A program made the position numbers and the translations under genes. From assembly GCA_039208045.1 (NCBI GenBank), contig JBCCRH010000363.1:1-6446 (forward strand): DNA of 6,446 bases, given 5' to 3'. The notes under the pieces were generated by a model, which was not told the origin of the DNA, did no database searches, and worked only from the letters and a program-made list of their open reading frames with translations. Origin of the DNA: JBCCRH01 sp039208045 (lineage in GTDB: Bacteria > Bacteroidota > Bacteroidia > Chitinophagales > Saprospiraceae). Positions 1 through 6,053 of the stretch are shown here, piece after piece. Position 1 is the stretch's first letter; every line of letters begins with the position of its first letter.

Positions 1-1124
1 ATAGCAGCCAATAAGCCAGCTACCACTAGTCCTAAGACCCCCGCAGGAAGTAGTTGCATCAGTAAAACGGGGTAGGTCAAATTAGCACACTCCGACAGGT
101 TTTCACAAACCGTTCCATCCGCAGTGAGGTAGTTTAAACCAGAAATATCAAGTTCAGAGAACACTAAGAGCGCCAATACACCTGGCACTACCATGATAAA
201 AATGACAGGTAACTTGAGCAGCCCTGCAAATAGGGCACCCCAACGACCGTGATTTAGATCGCGCGCGCCCAGCACCCGCTGCACCATAAACTGGTTATTG
301 GCCCAAAAGTAAAAGCCCAAGAGTGGAACTCCCGTCAGCAAGCCATACCAAGGCATAAACTCATCATCAGATGGGCGCACCATACTAAAGGCTTCTTTGG
401 CATTGCTGGGTGCATATTGGCCAGCGGCTTTAGCTGCTTCCACACTAGCCACTTGCCCATTTTGAATCATTTCGGTAAGCGCAGCCATCATATCATTCCA
501 ACCACCACCGAACTTATCGAAAGCAAAGTAGGTAAGTAAAATCGATCCAATTACTAATAGAATAGCCTGAATAACCTCCGTTTGAATTACCGAATTTAAG
601 CCCCCCGGAATGGTGTAAGCGGCAGCAGCTACTGCTAGAAGTATAATGATCTGCCACGAAGGTAATTCTGGGAACAGTAGTTTTAATACAATACTCCCCA
701 CATACAATCCCGCTGCTGTGTCCACCATGACATTTCCAATGATCGTGATAAACGAAAAGTAATAGCGCGACCGTCGGTCGTAGCGCCGTTCCAAAAACTC
801 CGGCATGGTATACACCCCCGATTTGAGGTAGAAGGGTAAAAAGAAAATGGAGAAGAAAATGAGGACTACTACCGCAAACCATTCATAATTGTAGACATGC
901 ATATTGGTTTTGTAGGCATCCCCAGCAAGGCCGATAAGGGTAGAACTGGAGATATTGGCCGAAAAAAGGGCAATCCCCACAATGGGCCACGTCATTCCGC
1001 GACCGGCGAGGAAATAATCCTCAGAACTTTGTCTTTTTCCATGGTAAATACCGTAAGCAATAATTAGAACCGCATACCCAATCATAATGACCAGGTCTAA
1101 TGTTGCTAACTCAAATCCTTTCAT
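1..1124 (-). CDS. Sodium:solute symporter (SSS family, SGLT-like), N-terminal part; gene runs off the left edge
   Basis: The protein is a secondary transporter of the inner membrane that imports a solute, probably a sugar or similar small organic molecule, driven by sodium. The frame is open from the ATG at 1122-1124 to the window edge (374 codons, no stop). Seen in it: a first hydrophobic helix at about residues 8-26, then EDYFLAGR (35-42) and a FSANISSSTLIGLAG stretch (54-68) matching SSS helix 1 with its unwound sodium/substrate region. YTMPEFLERRYDRRSR (105-120), YTIPGGLNSVIQTEVIQA (170-187) and WANNQFMVQRVLGA (274-287) are also family hallmarks, the last resembling the SGLT N-Q-[YF]-x-x-Q-R segment. 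The visible part ends in GLVVAGLLAA, just before the helix that carries the second pair of sodium-site serines, so ion coupling cannot be fully checked. SSS proteins are usually about 500-600 residues, so about a third is missing. The start has no Shine-Dalgarno sequence and the substrate cannot be named. Confidence 0.93.
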   Translation of the reverse strand, partial: MKGFELATLDLVIMIGYAVLIIAYGIYHGKRQSSEDYFLAGRGMTWPIVGIALFSANISSSTLIGLAGDAYKTNMHVYNYEWFAVVVLIFFSIFFLPFYLKSGVYTMPEFLERRYDRRSRYYFSFITIIGNVMVDTAAGLYVGSIVLKLLFPELPSWQIIILLAVAAAAYTIPGGLNSVIQTEVIQAILLVIGSILLTYFAFDKFGGGWNDMMAALTEMIQNGQVASVEAAKAAGQYAPSNAKEAFSMVRPSDDEFMPWYGLLTGVPLLGFYFWANNQFMVQRVLGARDLNHGRWGALFAGLLKLPVIFIMVVPGVLALLVFSELDISGLNYLTADGTVCENLSECANLTYPVLLMQLLPAGVLGLVVAGLLAA

Positions 1125-1159
1125 AGTCGTAGCTAGATTGTTTGTTTACATACTTTTGA

Positions 1160-1322
1160 TAGACTTGTTTCGTCAGTCATGAATGAGCGAAAGCCCAGCA
1201 AATTTTGTTCTGAACAAGGCGAAAAACGCAGACAATGCCTTAGTATTGGCGAGGCTTTTCAACGCAGTGCAGGACAAAATTTTGCCGCTTGCAGCCATTT
1301 GATGACTGGCTAAACAAGTCTA
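1160..1322. repeat. 163-bp interrupted palindrome (REP/MITE-like intergenic element)
   Basis: The outer arms 1160-1180 and 1302-1322 are inverted copies, matching at 19 of 21 positions. A second inner pair, 1197-1212 against 1270-1286, shares a CAAAATTTTG-type core with one bulged base. The centre holds smaller hairpins: 1205-1217 (ttgttc/gaacaa), 1219-1229 (gcg/cgc) and 1237-1255 (gcct/aggc). No open frame or transposase is present. The layout, imperfect arms enclosing structured sequence in a spacer, suits a dispersed palindromic repeat, but other copies cannot be seen from one window. It lies between a terminator and the symporter start, so it could form part of the symporter 5' leader. 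Confidence 0.75.
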
Positions 1323-1329
1323 AAACACC

Positions 1330-1370
1330 AAAAAAAAGAGCGAAGTCAAATTAAACGTTCGCTTCGCTCT
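1330..1370 (-). terminator. Rho-independent terminator, leftward
   Basis: Read on the minus strand, a perfect 9-bp stem (agagcgaag at 1337-1345 pairing with cttcgctct at 1362-1370) with a 16-nt loop is followed by a run of seven to eight T (plus-strand A at 1330-1337). This is a classic intrinsic terminator for leftward transcription. The only gene leading into it is the ABC permease, whose stop is at 1632, so it most likely ends the ABC operon transcript after a 3' UTR of about 260 nt and shields the symporter gene from read-through. Confidence 0.82.
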
Positions 1371-1631
1371 AAAAGAAATCACCCGACTGTTATAAATCTT
1401 TATACTGTTTTACGCCTCAGGCGTATCAATTGTACCATTTAACTTTAAACCATTTTTCTCTCAACCATCATAAGCGCTTCTGAAACTATTATACGCTGTC
1501 AGGTAATATTTCGGTATAATGTTCTGCGTCAAATCTAAGGATTTATTAAGAATTCTAAAAATGAATGTTAAAAGAATCTTAATTCTTTGCCTTAGAAAGC
1601 GTATTTTTTACAATAAGTAATCCATATGTCC
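1371..1631. other. Gene-free spacer downstream of the ABC operon, with two dyads
   Basis: No credible gene is present. A 15-nt dyad, tacgcctcaggcgta, lies at 1411-1425 (7-bp arms around one base). A longer imperfect hairpin spans 1534-1596: tctaagg/ccttaga (1534-1540 with 1590-1596), an internal loop, attaag/cttaat, a one-base bulge and attct/agaat, closing on an AT-rich loop. It sits about 35 nt after the permease stop on the minus strand and has no T-run, so it looks like a 3' UTR structure rather than a terminator. A TATAAT string at 1515-1520 on the plus strand leads to no gene. Confidence 0.55.
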
Positions 1632-2438
1632 CTATAAATCAACCTTTAAGAAGCGACGGAAAACTAGAAAAATCATTAGCGCGATATAGATGATAGCTAC
1701 GATAAACACTTCTGTCTGTCCCAAAAAGAGTGGAAATCCTTCCTTCCGCATAAACTCTTCTGCCAGATTTTGGAAGGGAAGCGGCGAAAGATCAGAGAAG
1801 GATTTGATGGGGTAGTAGTGGATGGTTTTGTTCTGTATCAGCTGAAAATGAATGCCCCAGCGCAGGATCAACTCTCCGATGGTTGCATAAGCAAAATATA
1901 AGAACAAGGCCAAGCCCGTGCGGCGCACCAGAAAACCAACCAATAGCCCAAAACTCATGTAGCCAAAGCACAATAGGAAGTAGCGTGGAATGTAGCTGGC
2001 GTTTTGCCATACCTTCCCCCAGCGGATTACATCGGTATGAAAATAGCCAATCCCCAGCGCTACCACTGTATAATAGAGCGTAGCCAATAGCGCAAGTAGT
2101 CCGAAGAGATAAATCTTACCCAAGAGAAACTGCTTGCGCGTTAGCCCAGTCATAATATTCTGGCGCACTGTTTTAAAGCTATATTCCGAAGTAACCATCA
2201 CGATTGACAAAAAGCCAAACAAAAAGAAGCTCACCCAATTACCCACAAAACTGAGGTATTGCCAAACCGTAGGGAAAATAAAAAGTACTTCGGTTGTGCC
2301 AATAGGGTCTGGCAGATCCGGCAGTTGTTTGCCCAAGAGTAGGCCTGCGGGCAGCAAAATAGCATAGGCTACCATAAATATTTGGAACGCTCTGTGGCGG
2401 CGCCATTTTAACCATTCGAGTTGTAAGAGGTGCAGCAT
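1632..2438 (-). CDS. ABC transporter permease, ABC-2 type (BcrB/lantibiotic-immunity-like)
   Basis: This is the membrane half of a two-component ABC exporter, 268 residues, normal for single-domain ABC-2 permeases. About six membrane segments are visible by hydrophobicity: residues 19-37, 62-82, 107-130, 151-171, 174-193 and 243-262. The N-terminus is short and basic (WLKWRRHR, 9-16), as expected for a cytoplasmic start. After helix 2 comes EYSFKTVRQNIMTGLTRKQF (85-104), the E-x-x-x-x-T-x-R-Q-x-x-x-x-G-x-[ST]-R element typical of ABC-2 permeases, which contacts the ATPase. The C-terminus is basic (FRRFLKVDL). It lies 20 bp after the stop of the ATPase gene and is surely cotranscribed with it. 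The substrate is unknown; relatives export bacitracin or lantibiotics, or other hydrophobic compounds, but many uncharacterised homologues exist. The start codon follows a C-rich spacer with no Shine-Dalgarno sequence. Confidence 0.88.
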   Translation of the reverse strand: MLHLLQLEWLKWRRHRAFQIFMVAYAILLPAGLLLGKQLPDLPDPIGTTEVLFIFPTVWQYLSFVGNWVSFFLFGFLSIVMVTSEYSFKTVRQNIMTGLTRKQFLLGKIYLFGLLALLATLYYTVVALGIGYFHTDVIRWGKVWQNASYIPRYFLLCFGYMSFGLLVGFLVRRTGLALFLYFAYATIGELILRWGIHFQLIQNKTIHYYPIKSFSDLSPLPFQNLAEEFMRKEGFPLFLGQTEVFIVAIIYIALMIFLVFRRFLKVDL

Positions 2439-2440
2439 GG

Positions 2441-2497
2441 GGGAGTTAGTTTTGGAGTTTAAGAGTTTAAGAGTTTAGGGGTTTTGGGGTTTTGGGT
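2441..2497. repeat. Low-complexity C/A/T tract spanning the ATPase 3' end and the operon junction
   Basis: On the minus strand this stretch is built of short near-repeats such as AACCCCAAA, AAACTCTT (twice in tandem) and AAACTCC, with almost no G. It encodes the last dozen residues of the ATPase (TQNPKTPKLLNS, 293-304), supplies the stop codon and fills most of the gap to the permease. The same vocabulary (CAACTCC, CTCAAAC, CCCAAACTCC) fills 6150-6320 on the plus strand, so the two tracts look related. Confidence 0.65.
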
Positions 2498-3373
2498 TAT
2501 TTCTAGGAATTCTGCTTCTAGGCTGCGCTTTTTGGCGGCTAGGTAGTGCAGGGTGAGCTGGTTTTTGAAAGCTAGCTCGTTGATAAGGCTCGGGGGGATT
2601 GCTTCTTTGAAATGGACGAGTAGGGTATTGGGTTTTTCTTCAATTTTGGTGACCATATGTTGTGATTGGAGTAGGGTGGCTAGGGCTTTATTGTCGTCGC
2701 AGGCCATTTCGATCATGGGGTCTTGGCTAAGGATAGCGCCTACACTGCCAGTGGCTAGGAGTTTTCCATTTTTCATAATGGCGACGTGGGAGCAGATGCG
2801 TTCGACTTCGTCGAGGATGTGGCTGGCCATGAGGATGGTTTTGCCACTTTGTGCGATCTGCTGGATGGTCTCGCGTACTTCGGCGATGCCTTGGGGGTCG
2901 AGGCCGTTGGTGGGTTCATCAAAGATGAGGACTTCGGGGTCGCCGAGCATAGCTGCCGCAATGGCGAGGCGTTGCTTCATGCCCAGGGAGTAGGTTTTGA
3001 AACGCGAGTGTTTTCGATGGCTTAGGTTGACCAAGTCTAGCACTTCCCCTAGGTTGGGGTGCTTTACTTTGCGGATGTGCGCAATCAGTTGGAGGTTATC
3101 GATGGCATCGAGGTAGGGGTAAAAATTGGGGGTTTCGAGTAGGGTGCCGATATGCCTTCTGGGGTTATTGCCGTATTTGCCATCGAACCATTCGTAGGTA
3201 CCTGAATTGGGGGAGAGAATTCCCATGATGATGCCTAGGGTGGTCGTCTTGCCGCTCCCATTGGGGCCAAGCAAGCCATATACCATGCCACGTTCAATCT
3301 GTAGGGAAAGTTTATTGACGGCTTCGATACGGCCATACCGTTTGTACAGCTGATCAATTGCTAAAATGGACAT
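2459..3373 (-). CDS. ABC transporter ATP-binding protein (BcrA/CcmA-like exporter ATPase)
   Basis: This is the cytoplasmic ATPase that powers the adjacent permease; 304 residues, typical of BcrA-type ATPases with a C-terminal extension of about 90 residues after the nucleotide-binding domain. Motifs seen: Walker A GPNGSGKTT (36-44); a Q-loop region IGTLLETPNFYPYL (75-88), where Glu80 stands where many ABC proteins have Gln, as is common in the bacitracin/lantibiotic branch; signature SLGMKQR (129-135); Walker B LIFDEP (149-154) with catalytic Glu153; D-loop GLDP (157-160); and switch His185 in ASHILDE. All catalytic residues are present, so it should be active. The ATG at 3371-3373 opens directly into the expected strand (MSILAIDQLYKRYG). 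The extreme C-terminus is encoded by a low-complexity tract and may be a recent, non-conserved tail. It is first in a two-gene operon and divergent from the photolyase. Substrate unknown. Confidence 0.93.
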   Translation of the reverse strand: MSILAIDQLYKRYGRIEAVNKLSLQIERGMVYGLLGPNGSGKTTTLGIIMGILSPNSGTYEWFDGKYGNNPRRHIGTLLETPNFYPYLDAIDNLQLIAHIRKVKHPNLGEVLDLVNLSHRKHSRFKTYSLGMKQRLAIAAAMLGDPEVLIFDEPTNGLDPQGIAEVRETIQQIAQSGKTILMASHILDEVERICSHVAIMKNGKLLATGSVGAILSQDPMIEMACDDNKALATLLQSQHMVTKIEEKPNTLLVHFKEAIPPSLINELAFKNQLTLHYLAAKKRSLEAEFLEITQNPKTPKLLNS

Positions 3374-3399
3374 TTGTTGGTGTTGATTTTTCGAATGAT

Positions 3400-3428
3400 G
3401 CTGAAAATAGGCATTGCCTCAATTCAGC
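3400..3428. promoter_or_regulatory. 29-nt dyad in the divergent ABC/photolyase spacer (candidate operator or leader hairpin)
   Basis: An interrupted palindrome: outer arms gctgaa (3400-3405) and ttcagc (3423-3428), inner arms aggca and tgcct (3409-3413 and 3415-3419) around a single central T. Eleven of fourteen base pairs match. It sits 26 bp upstream of the ATPase ATG and about 90 bp upstream of the photolyase ATG, where an operator for either gene could lie. No clear Bacteroidota-type promoter (TTTG with TAnnTTTG) or sigma70-type promoter could be identified in the 144-bp spacer, so function is inference only. Confidence 0.35.
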
Positions 3429-3503
3429 GATAGTAATATTGATAAAAAGTAGAAGAAGTCCGATGAACAATGGGGTTTGGCTTGCGTTAGGCAGGCACAA
3501 GAT

Positions 3504-3511
3504 AGAAAGGG
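3504..3511 (+). promoter_or_regulatory. Purine-rich ribosome-binding-like stretch before the photolyase
   Basis: The string agaaaggg ends 6 nt before the ATG at 3518-3520 and is the only start in the window with a plausible Shine-Dalgarno-like sequence. It supports the choice of this ATG as the photolyase start. It is not a perfect match to GGAGG, so the effect may be modest. Confidence 0.4.
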
Positions 3512-3517
3512 AATACT

Positions 3518-5068
3518 ATGAAAAAGACGTACCGCACACTCCGACTAGTTCTGGGGGATCAGCTCAATGAACAGCACTCTTGGTTTTCGAAAGTAGATGA
3601 TGAAACCTTATATGTGTTAATGGAGTGTTTATCCGAAACCGGCTATGTGCGCCACCATATCCAAAAGGTAGTTGGTTTCTTTGGGGCAATGCGACATTTT
3701 GCGAAAGCACTACAAAAAGGAGGGCATGAGGTGCATTATATTTACCTAAATGACGAAGCGAACAAACAGTCGATTGCAGCTAATCTTACCTATTTAGCAG
3801 AGCAATTCAAGGTAGAGCGACTAGAATATCAGCAGCCCGATGAATATCGATTAGACGAAGCACTAGCTCAGCTTGGAGAAGAGCTAGCTATACCCGTGGA
3901 AGCAGTAGATTCGGAGCATTTTCTAGCTCCTAGAAATGGCGTGGAAGAGCAGTTTAAAGGCAAAAAGCAGTACCTGCTAGAAACTTTTTATCGCAGCATG
4001 CGAAAAAAGTATAGCATCCTGATGGAAGATGATGGCGATACGCCTTATACCGGTCGCTGGAACTATGATGCAGAAAATCGGAAGAAATTACCCAAAAAAA
4101 TAGAGATTCCTCCCATGATACACTTCAAGCGCGATATGAGTAGTATCGTTCAATTACTTGAAGAGATGGAGGTAGAAACCATAGGAAAGATAGAGGCTAC
4201 AGCGTTTGATTGGCCGCTTACCCGACAAGAAAATCTGGAGTTGTTAGAGCATTTCTTGCAGCACCGCTTTTCTAAATTTGGAGCTTATCAAGATGCCATG
4301 ACCGATCGGGATTACCTGCTTTTCCATTCTAAGCTATCTTTTGGTATGAATACCAAGCAAATTTCTCCCTTGGAGGTGGTGCAGGCAGCAGAGCGGTACT
4401 GGCGGGAACATCAAGAAGAGGTAGATATTGCTCAGGTTGAGGGCTTTATTCGACAAATATTGGGCTGGCGAGAATACATGCGTGGTATCTACTGGGCCAA
4501 AATGCCAGGCTATGCCTCCCTCAATTATTTTGAGCACCAAGCGCCTTTGCCCTCTTATTTCTGGACCGGTGACACTAAAATGAAATGTGTAGGGCATGCC
4601 GTTTCTCAATCGTTAGATTACGCCTACGCGCACCACATCCAGCGCCTAATGGTGACTGGTAATTTTGCCTTGCTTTTAGGGGTACACCCCGATGAATTAG
4701 ATGCCTGGTACTTGGGCATTTACATGGATGCTATAGAATGGGTCGAAATCACCAATACTAGAGGTATGAGCCAATTCGCTGACGGAGGTATAGTGGGCAC
4801 TAAACCTTATATATCTAGTGCTAACTACATCCACAAAATGGGTGATTACTGTAGCAATTGTCAATATGATAAGAAGCTGAAGTATGGCCCCAACGCTTGT
4901 CCGTTCAATAGCTTGTACTGGGATTTTTACGATCGGCATACCGAGAAACTCAGCAAGAACCCTAGGGTAGGGATGATGTACCGCGTGTGGAACAAAATGG
5001 ATGGGGAGGAGCGTGAAAAGATTTTAGCGCAAGCGGCTGAATACAAAGAGCATGCGGAAAAGCTATAA
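3518..5068 (+). CDS. Cryptochrome/photolyase family protein, iron-sulfur class (PhrB-like (6-4) photolyase, FeS-BCP)
   Basis: This is a flavoprotein expected to use blue/near-UV light to repair UV-damaged DNA, most likely (6-4) pyrimidine photoproducts. It has 516 residues, against about 507 for Agrobacterium PhrB. The N-terminal Rossmann antenna domain starts with LRLVLGDQLN (8-17), typical of this class, and runs to about residue 130; the helical FAD domain follows. Four cysteines, C357, C445, C448 and C461, have spacings of 88, 3 and 13, identical to those of the PhrB [4Fe-4S] ligands (C350, C438, C441, C454). With the same offset of seven, H372-H373 (HHIQRLMVTGNF) match the PhrB catalytic histidines, W349 and W397-Y398 match its electron-transfer residues, and Y431 and Y437 also align. 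The antenna in PhrB is 6,7-dimethyl-8-ribityllumazine; the same is inferred here. The gene stands alone on its strand, divergent from the ABC operon and convergent with the next gene. A CryB-like signalling role is the main alternative. I give no gene symbol because phrB is used loosely. Confidence 0.94.
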   Translation: MKKTYRTLRLVLGDQLNEQHSWFSKVDDETLYVLMECLSETGYVRHHIQKVVGFFGAMRHFAKALQKGGHEVHYIYLNDEANKQSIAANLTYLAEQFKVERLEYQQPDEYRLDEALAQLGEELAIPVEAVDSEHFLAPRNGVEEQFKGKKQYLLETFYRSMRKKYSILMEDDGDTPYTGRWNYDAENRKKLPKKIEIPPMIHFKRDMSSIVQLLEEMEVETIGKIEATAFDWPLTRQENLELLEHFLQHRFSKFGAYQDAMTDRDYLLFHSKLSFGMNTKQISPLEVVQAAERYWREHQEEVDIAQVEGFIRQILGWREYMRGIYWAKMPGYASLNYFEHQAPLPSYFWTGDTKMKCVGHAVSQSLDYAYAHHIQRLMVTGNFALLLGVHPDELDAWYLGIYMDAIEWVEITNTRGMSQFADGGIVGTKPYISSANYIHKMGDYCSNCQYDKKLKYGPNACPFNSLYWDFYDRHTEKLSKNPRVGMMYRVWNKMDGEEREKILAQAAEYKEHAEKL

Positions 5069-5078
5069 AACACTACAA

Positions 5079-5987
5079 TTACAATTCATCTCCTAGATCA
5101 CTCTTAGCCTTGAGCGAGCGGAGGTGGTTGTAAATGAGCAGATTGAGCGTGCCAAAAAGGACACCAGCTAGAATCAGGGACATATTAGTAAGGCCACTGG
5201 CCGAGAAGGACAACCGGATGAGGATAGTAGAAATAACAAAGCCTGAGTTGCGCACCAGCTGACTGAATCGATCCGTGTAGAGCAGCGAGATCATCAGAAT
5301 AAATACATCTACTAGAATAAGCAGCGTAAAGAATTCATCATAGAATATCTTATTAATATCATCTAGCTTATCAAGAAGGCCGCGATTGATCTGGTAGACC
5401 TCATACAGCCACGTCCCTAAGCTATGAAACGATAAAATAGCTAGCAAGGGCACCAAGACCAAGGCCACTCCCTTTTTGATAGTAATAAATGATTCAATCG
5501 GGTGTTGTGAAGGCATCTTGGGCCGCTTCTGGCTCAGTTTGTTGAACCAAAAAATGAGGAATAATAAGCCAAGAAAACCAATCATATCACCAGTCAACAG
5601 GATATTATATTTATCGTCAAACCACTGGCCAGAGAGTTCCAGGTTGGAAATATCTTTAAAAATGCGCCTAATAATAATCAGGGCAATGATCTCATATTGC
5701 TTTCCAATAGAAATGGTAAAAGACCTCGGTAGGTAATAAATAAGCTGGTAGACCTCAAAGACTAGGATAAACGAAAAGGGGGTGTAAATAGCCGAAATGG
5801 GCGATTTGAAGAATTCCTGATAGATAGGGCTAAACGTTATCCAGCCAAATTTGCTAATATATACCAAGCCCAAATGGACGAAAAAGCCCACGATTCCCAA
5901 AATTAGAATAGTCCGCTCAAAGGTATGCTTTACCTTATCTCCAAATAACAAATCAAAACCTCGCTCTATACGTGCCTTAGAGATCAT
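5079..5987 (-). CDS. Uncharacterised multi-pass membrane protein
   Basis: I do not recognise a named family. The 302-residue product is strongly hydrophobic with seven to eight candidate membrane segments, at about residues 24-45, 63-86, 97-109 (short, amphipathic, ending in RRIFKD), 131-149, 172-196, 218-237, 248-263 and 266-287. There is no cleavable signal peptide; the N-terminus is charged (MISKARIERG). The most conserved-looking part is IYTPFSFILVFEVYQLIYYL (67-86) followed by SIGKQYEIIALIIIRRIFKD (93-112), which mixes helix, Gly-Lys-Gln and an Arg pair. Loops are short; the largest are at 150-171 and 197-217. The few spaced arginines (107-108, 246, 258) do not make a voltage-sensor array, and no channel filter, catalytic motif or transporter signature is seen. 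It is convergent with the photolyase, 10 bp away. The ATG at 5985-5987 has no Shine-Dalgarno sequence. It is a real gene by length, composition and coherent membrane pattern. Confidence 0.8.
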   Translation of the reverse strand: MISKARIERGFDLLFGDKVKHTFERTILILGIVGFFVHLGLVYISKFGWITFSPIYQEFFKSPISAIYTPFSFILVFEVYQLIYYLPRSFTISIGKQYEIIALIIIRRIFKDISNLELSGQWFDDKYNILLTGDMIGFLGLLFLIFWFNKLSQKRPKMPSQHPIESFITIKKGVALVLVPLLAILSFHSLGTWLYEVYQINRGLLDKLDDINKIFYDEFFTLLILVDVFILMISLLYTDRFSQLVRNSGFVISTILIRLSFSASGLTNMSLILAGVLFGTLNLLIYNHLRSLKAKSDLGDEL

Positions 5988-6053
5988 ATCAAGAAACGTT
6001 TACACTAAAAGAGAAAAGCTTAAAAGTTGTTCATGGAAACTATTAAACCTAGC

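Noticed and set aside
514..882. A 122-codon minus-strand open frame
   Set aside because: It lies inside the symporter gene in another frame; the symporter frame has clear SSS family motifs through the whole stretch.
1160..1322. Insertion sequence with terminal inverted repeats
   Set aside because: At 163 bp it is too short to hold a transposase and no clear flanking target duplication was seen; a non-autonomous element remains possible and is reported as a repeat.
1515..1520. TATAAT, a sigma70-like -10 box on the plus strand
   Set aside because: There is no convincing -35 element, no plus-strand gene follows, and an AT-rich spacer gives this string by chance.
1561..1620. A 19-residue plus-strand mini-ORF (MNVKRILILCLRKRIFYNK)
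   Set aside because: It resembles the start of a signal peptide but is very short, has no ribosome-binding site and overlaps the 1534-1596 hairpin; chance is the simpler explanation.
2553..2993. A 146-codon plus-strand open frame opposite the ABC ATPase
   Set aside because: It is antisense to a gene with intact Walker, signature and H-loop motifs; the long frame follows from that gene's composition and shows no domain of its own.
4334..4609. A 91-codon minus-strand open frame inside the photolyase region
   Set aside because: It is antisense to the FAD domain of the photolyase and has no recognisable features.
5079..5987. Voltage-gated channel reading of the membrane protein
   Set aside because: The arginines do not follow the every-third-residue pattern of an S4 helix and no pore-loop selectivity motif is present.
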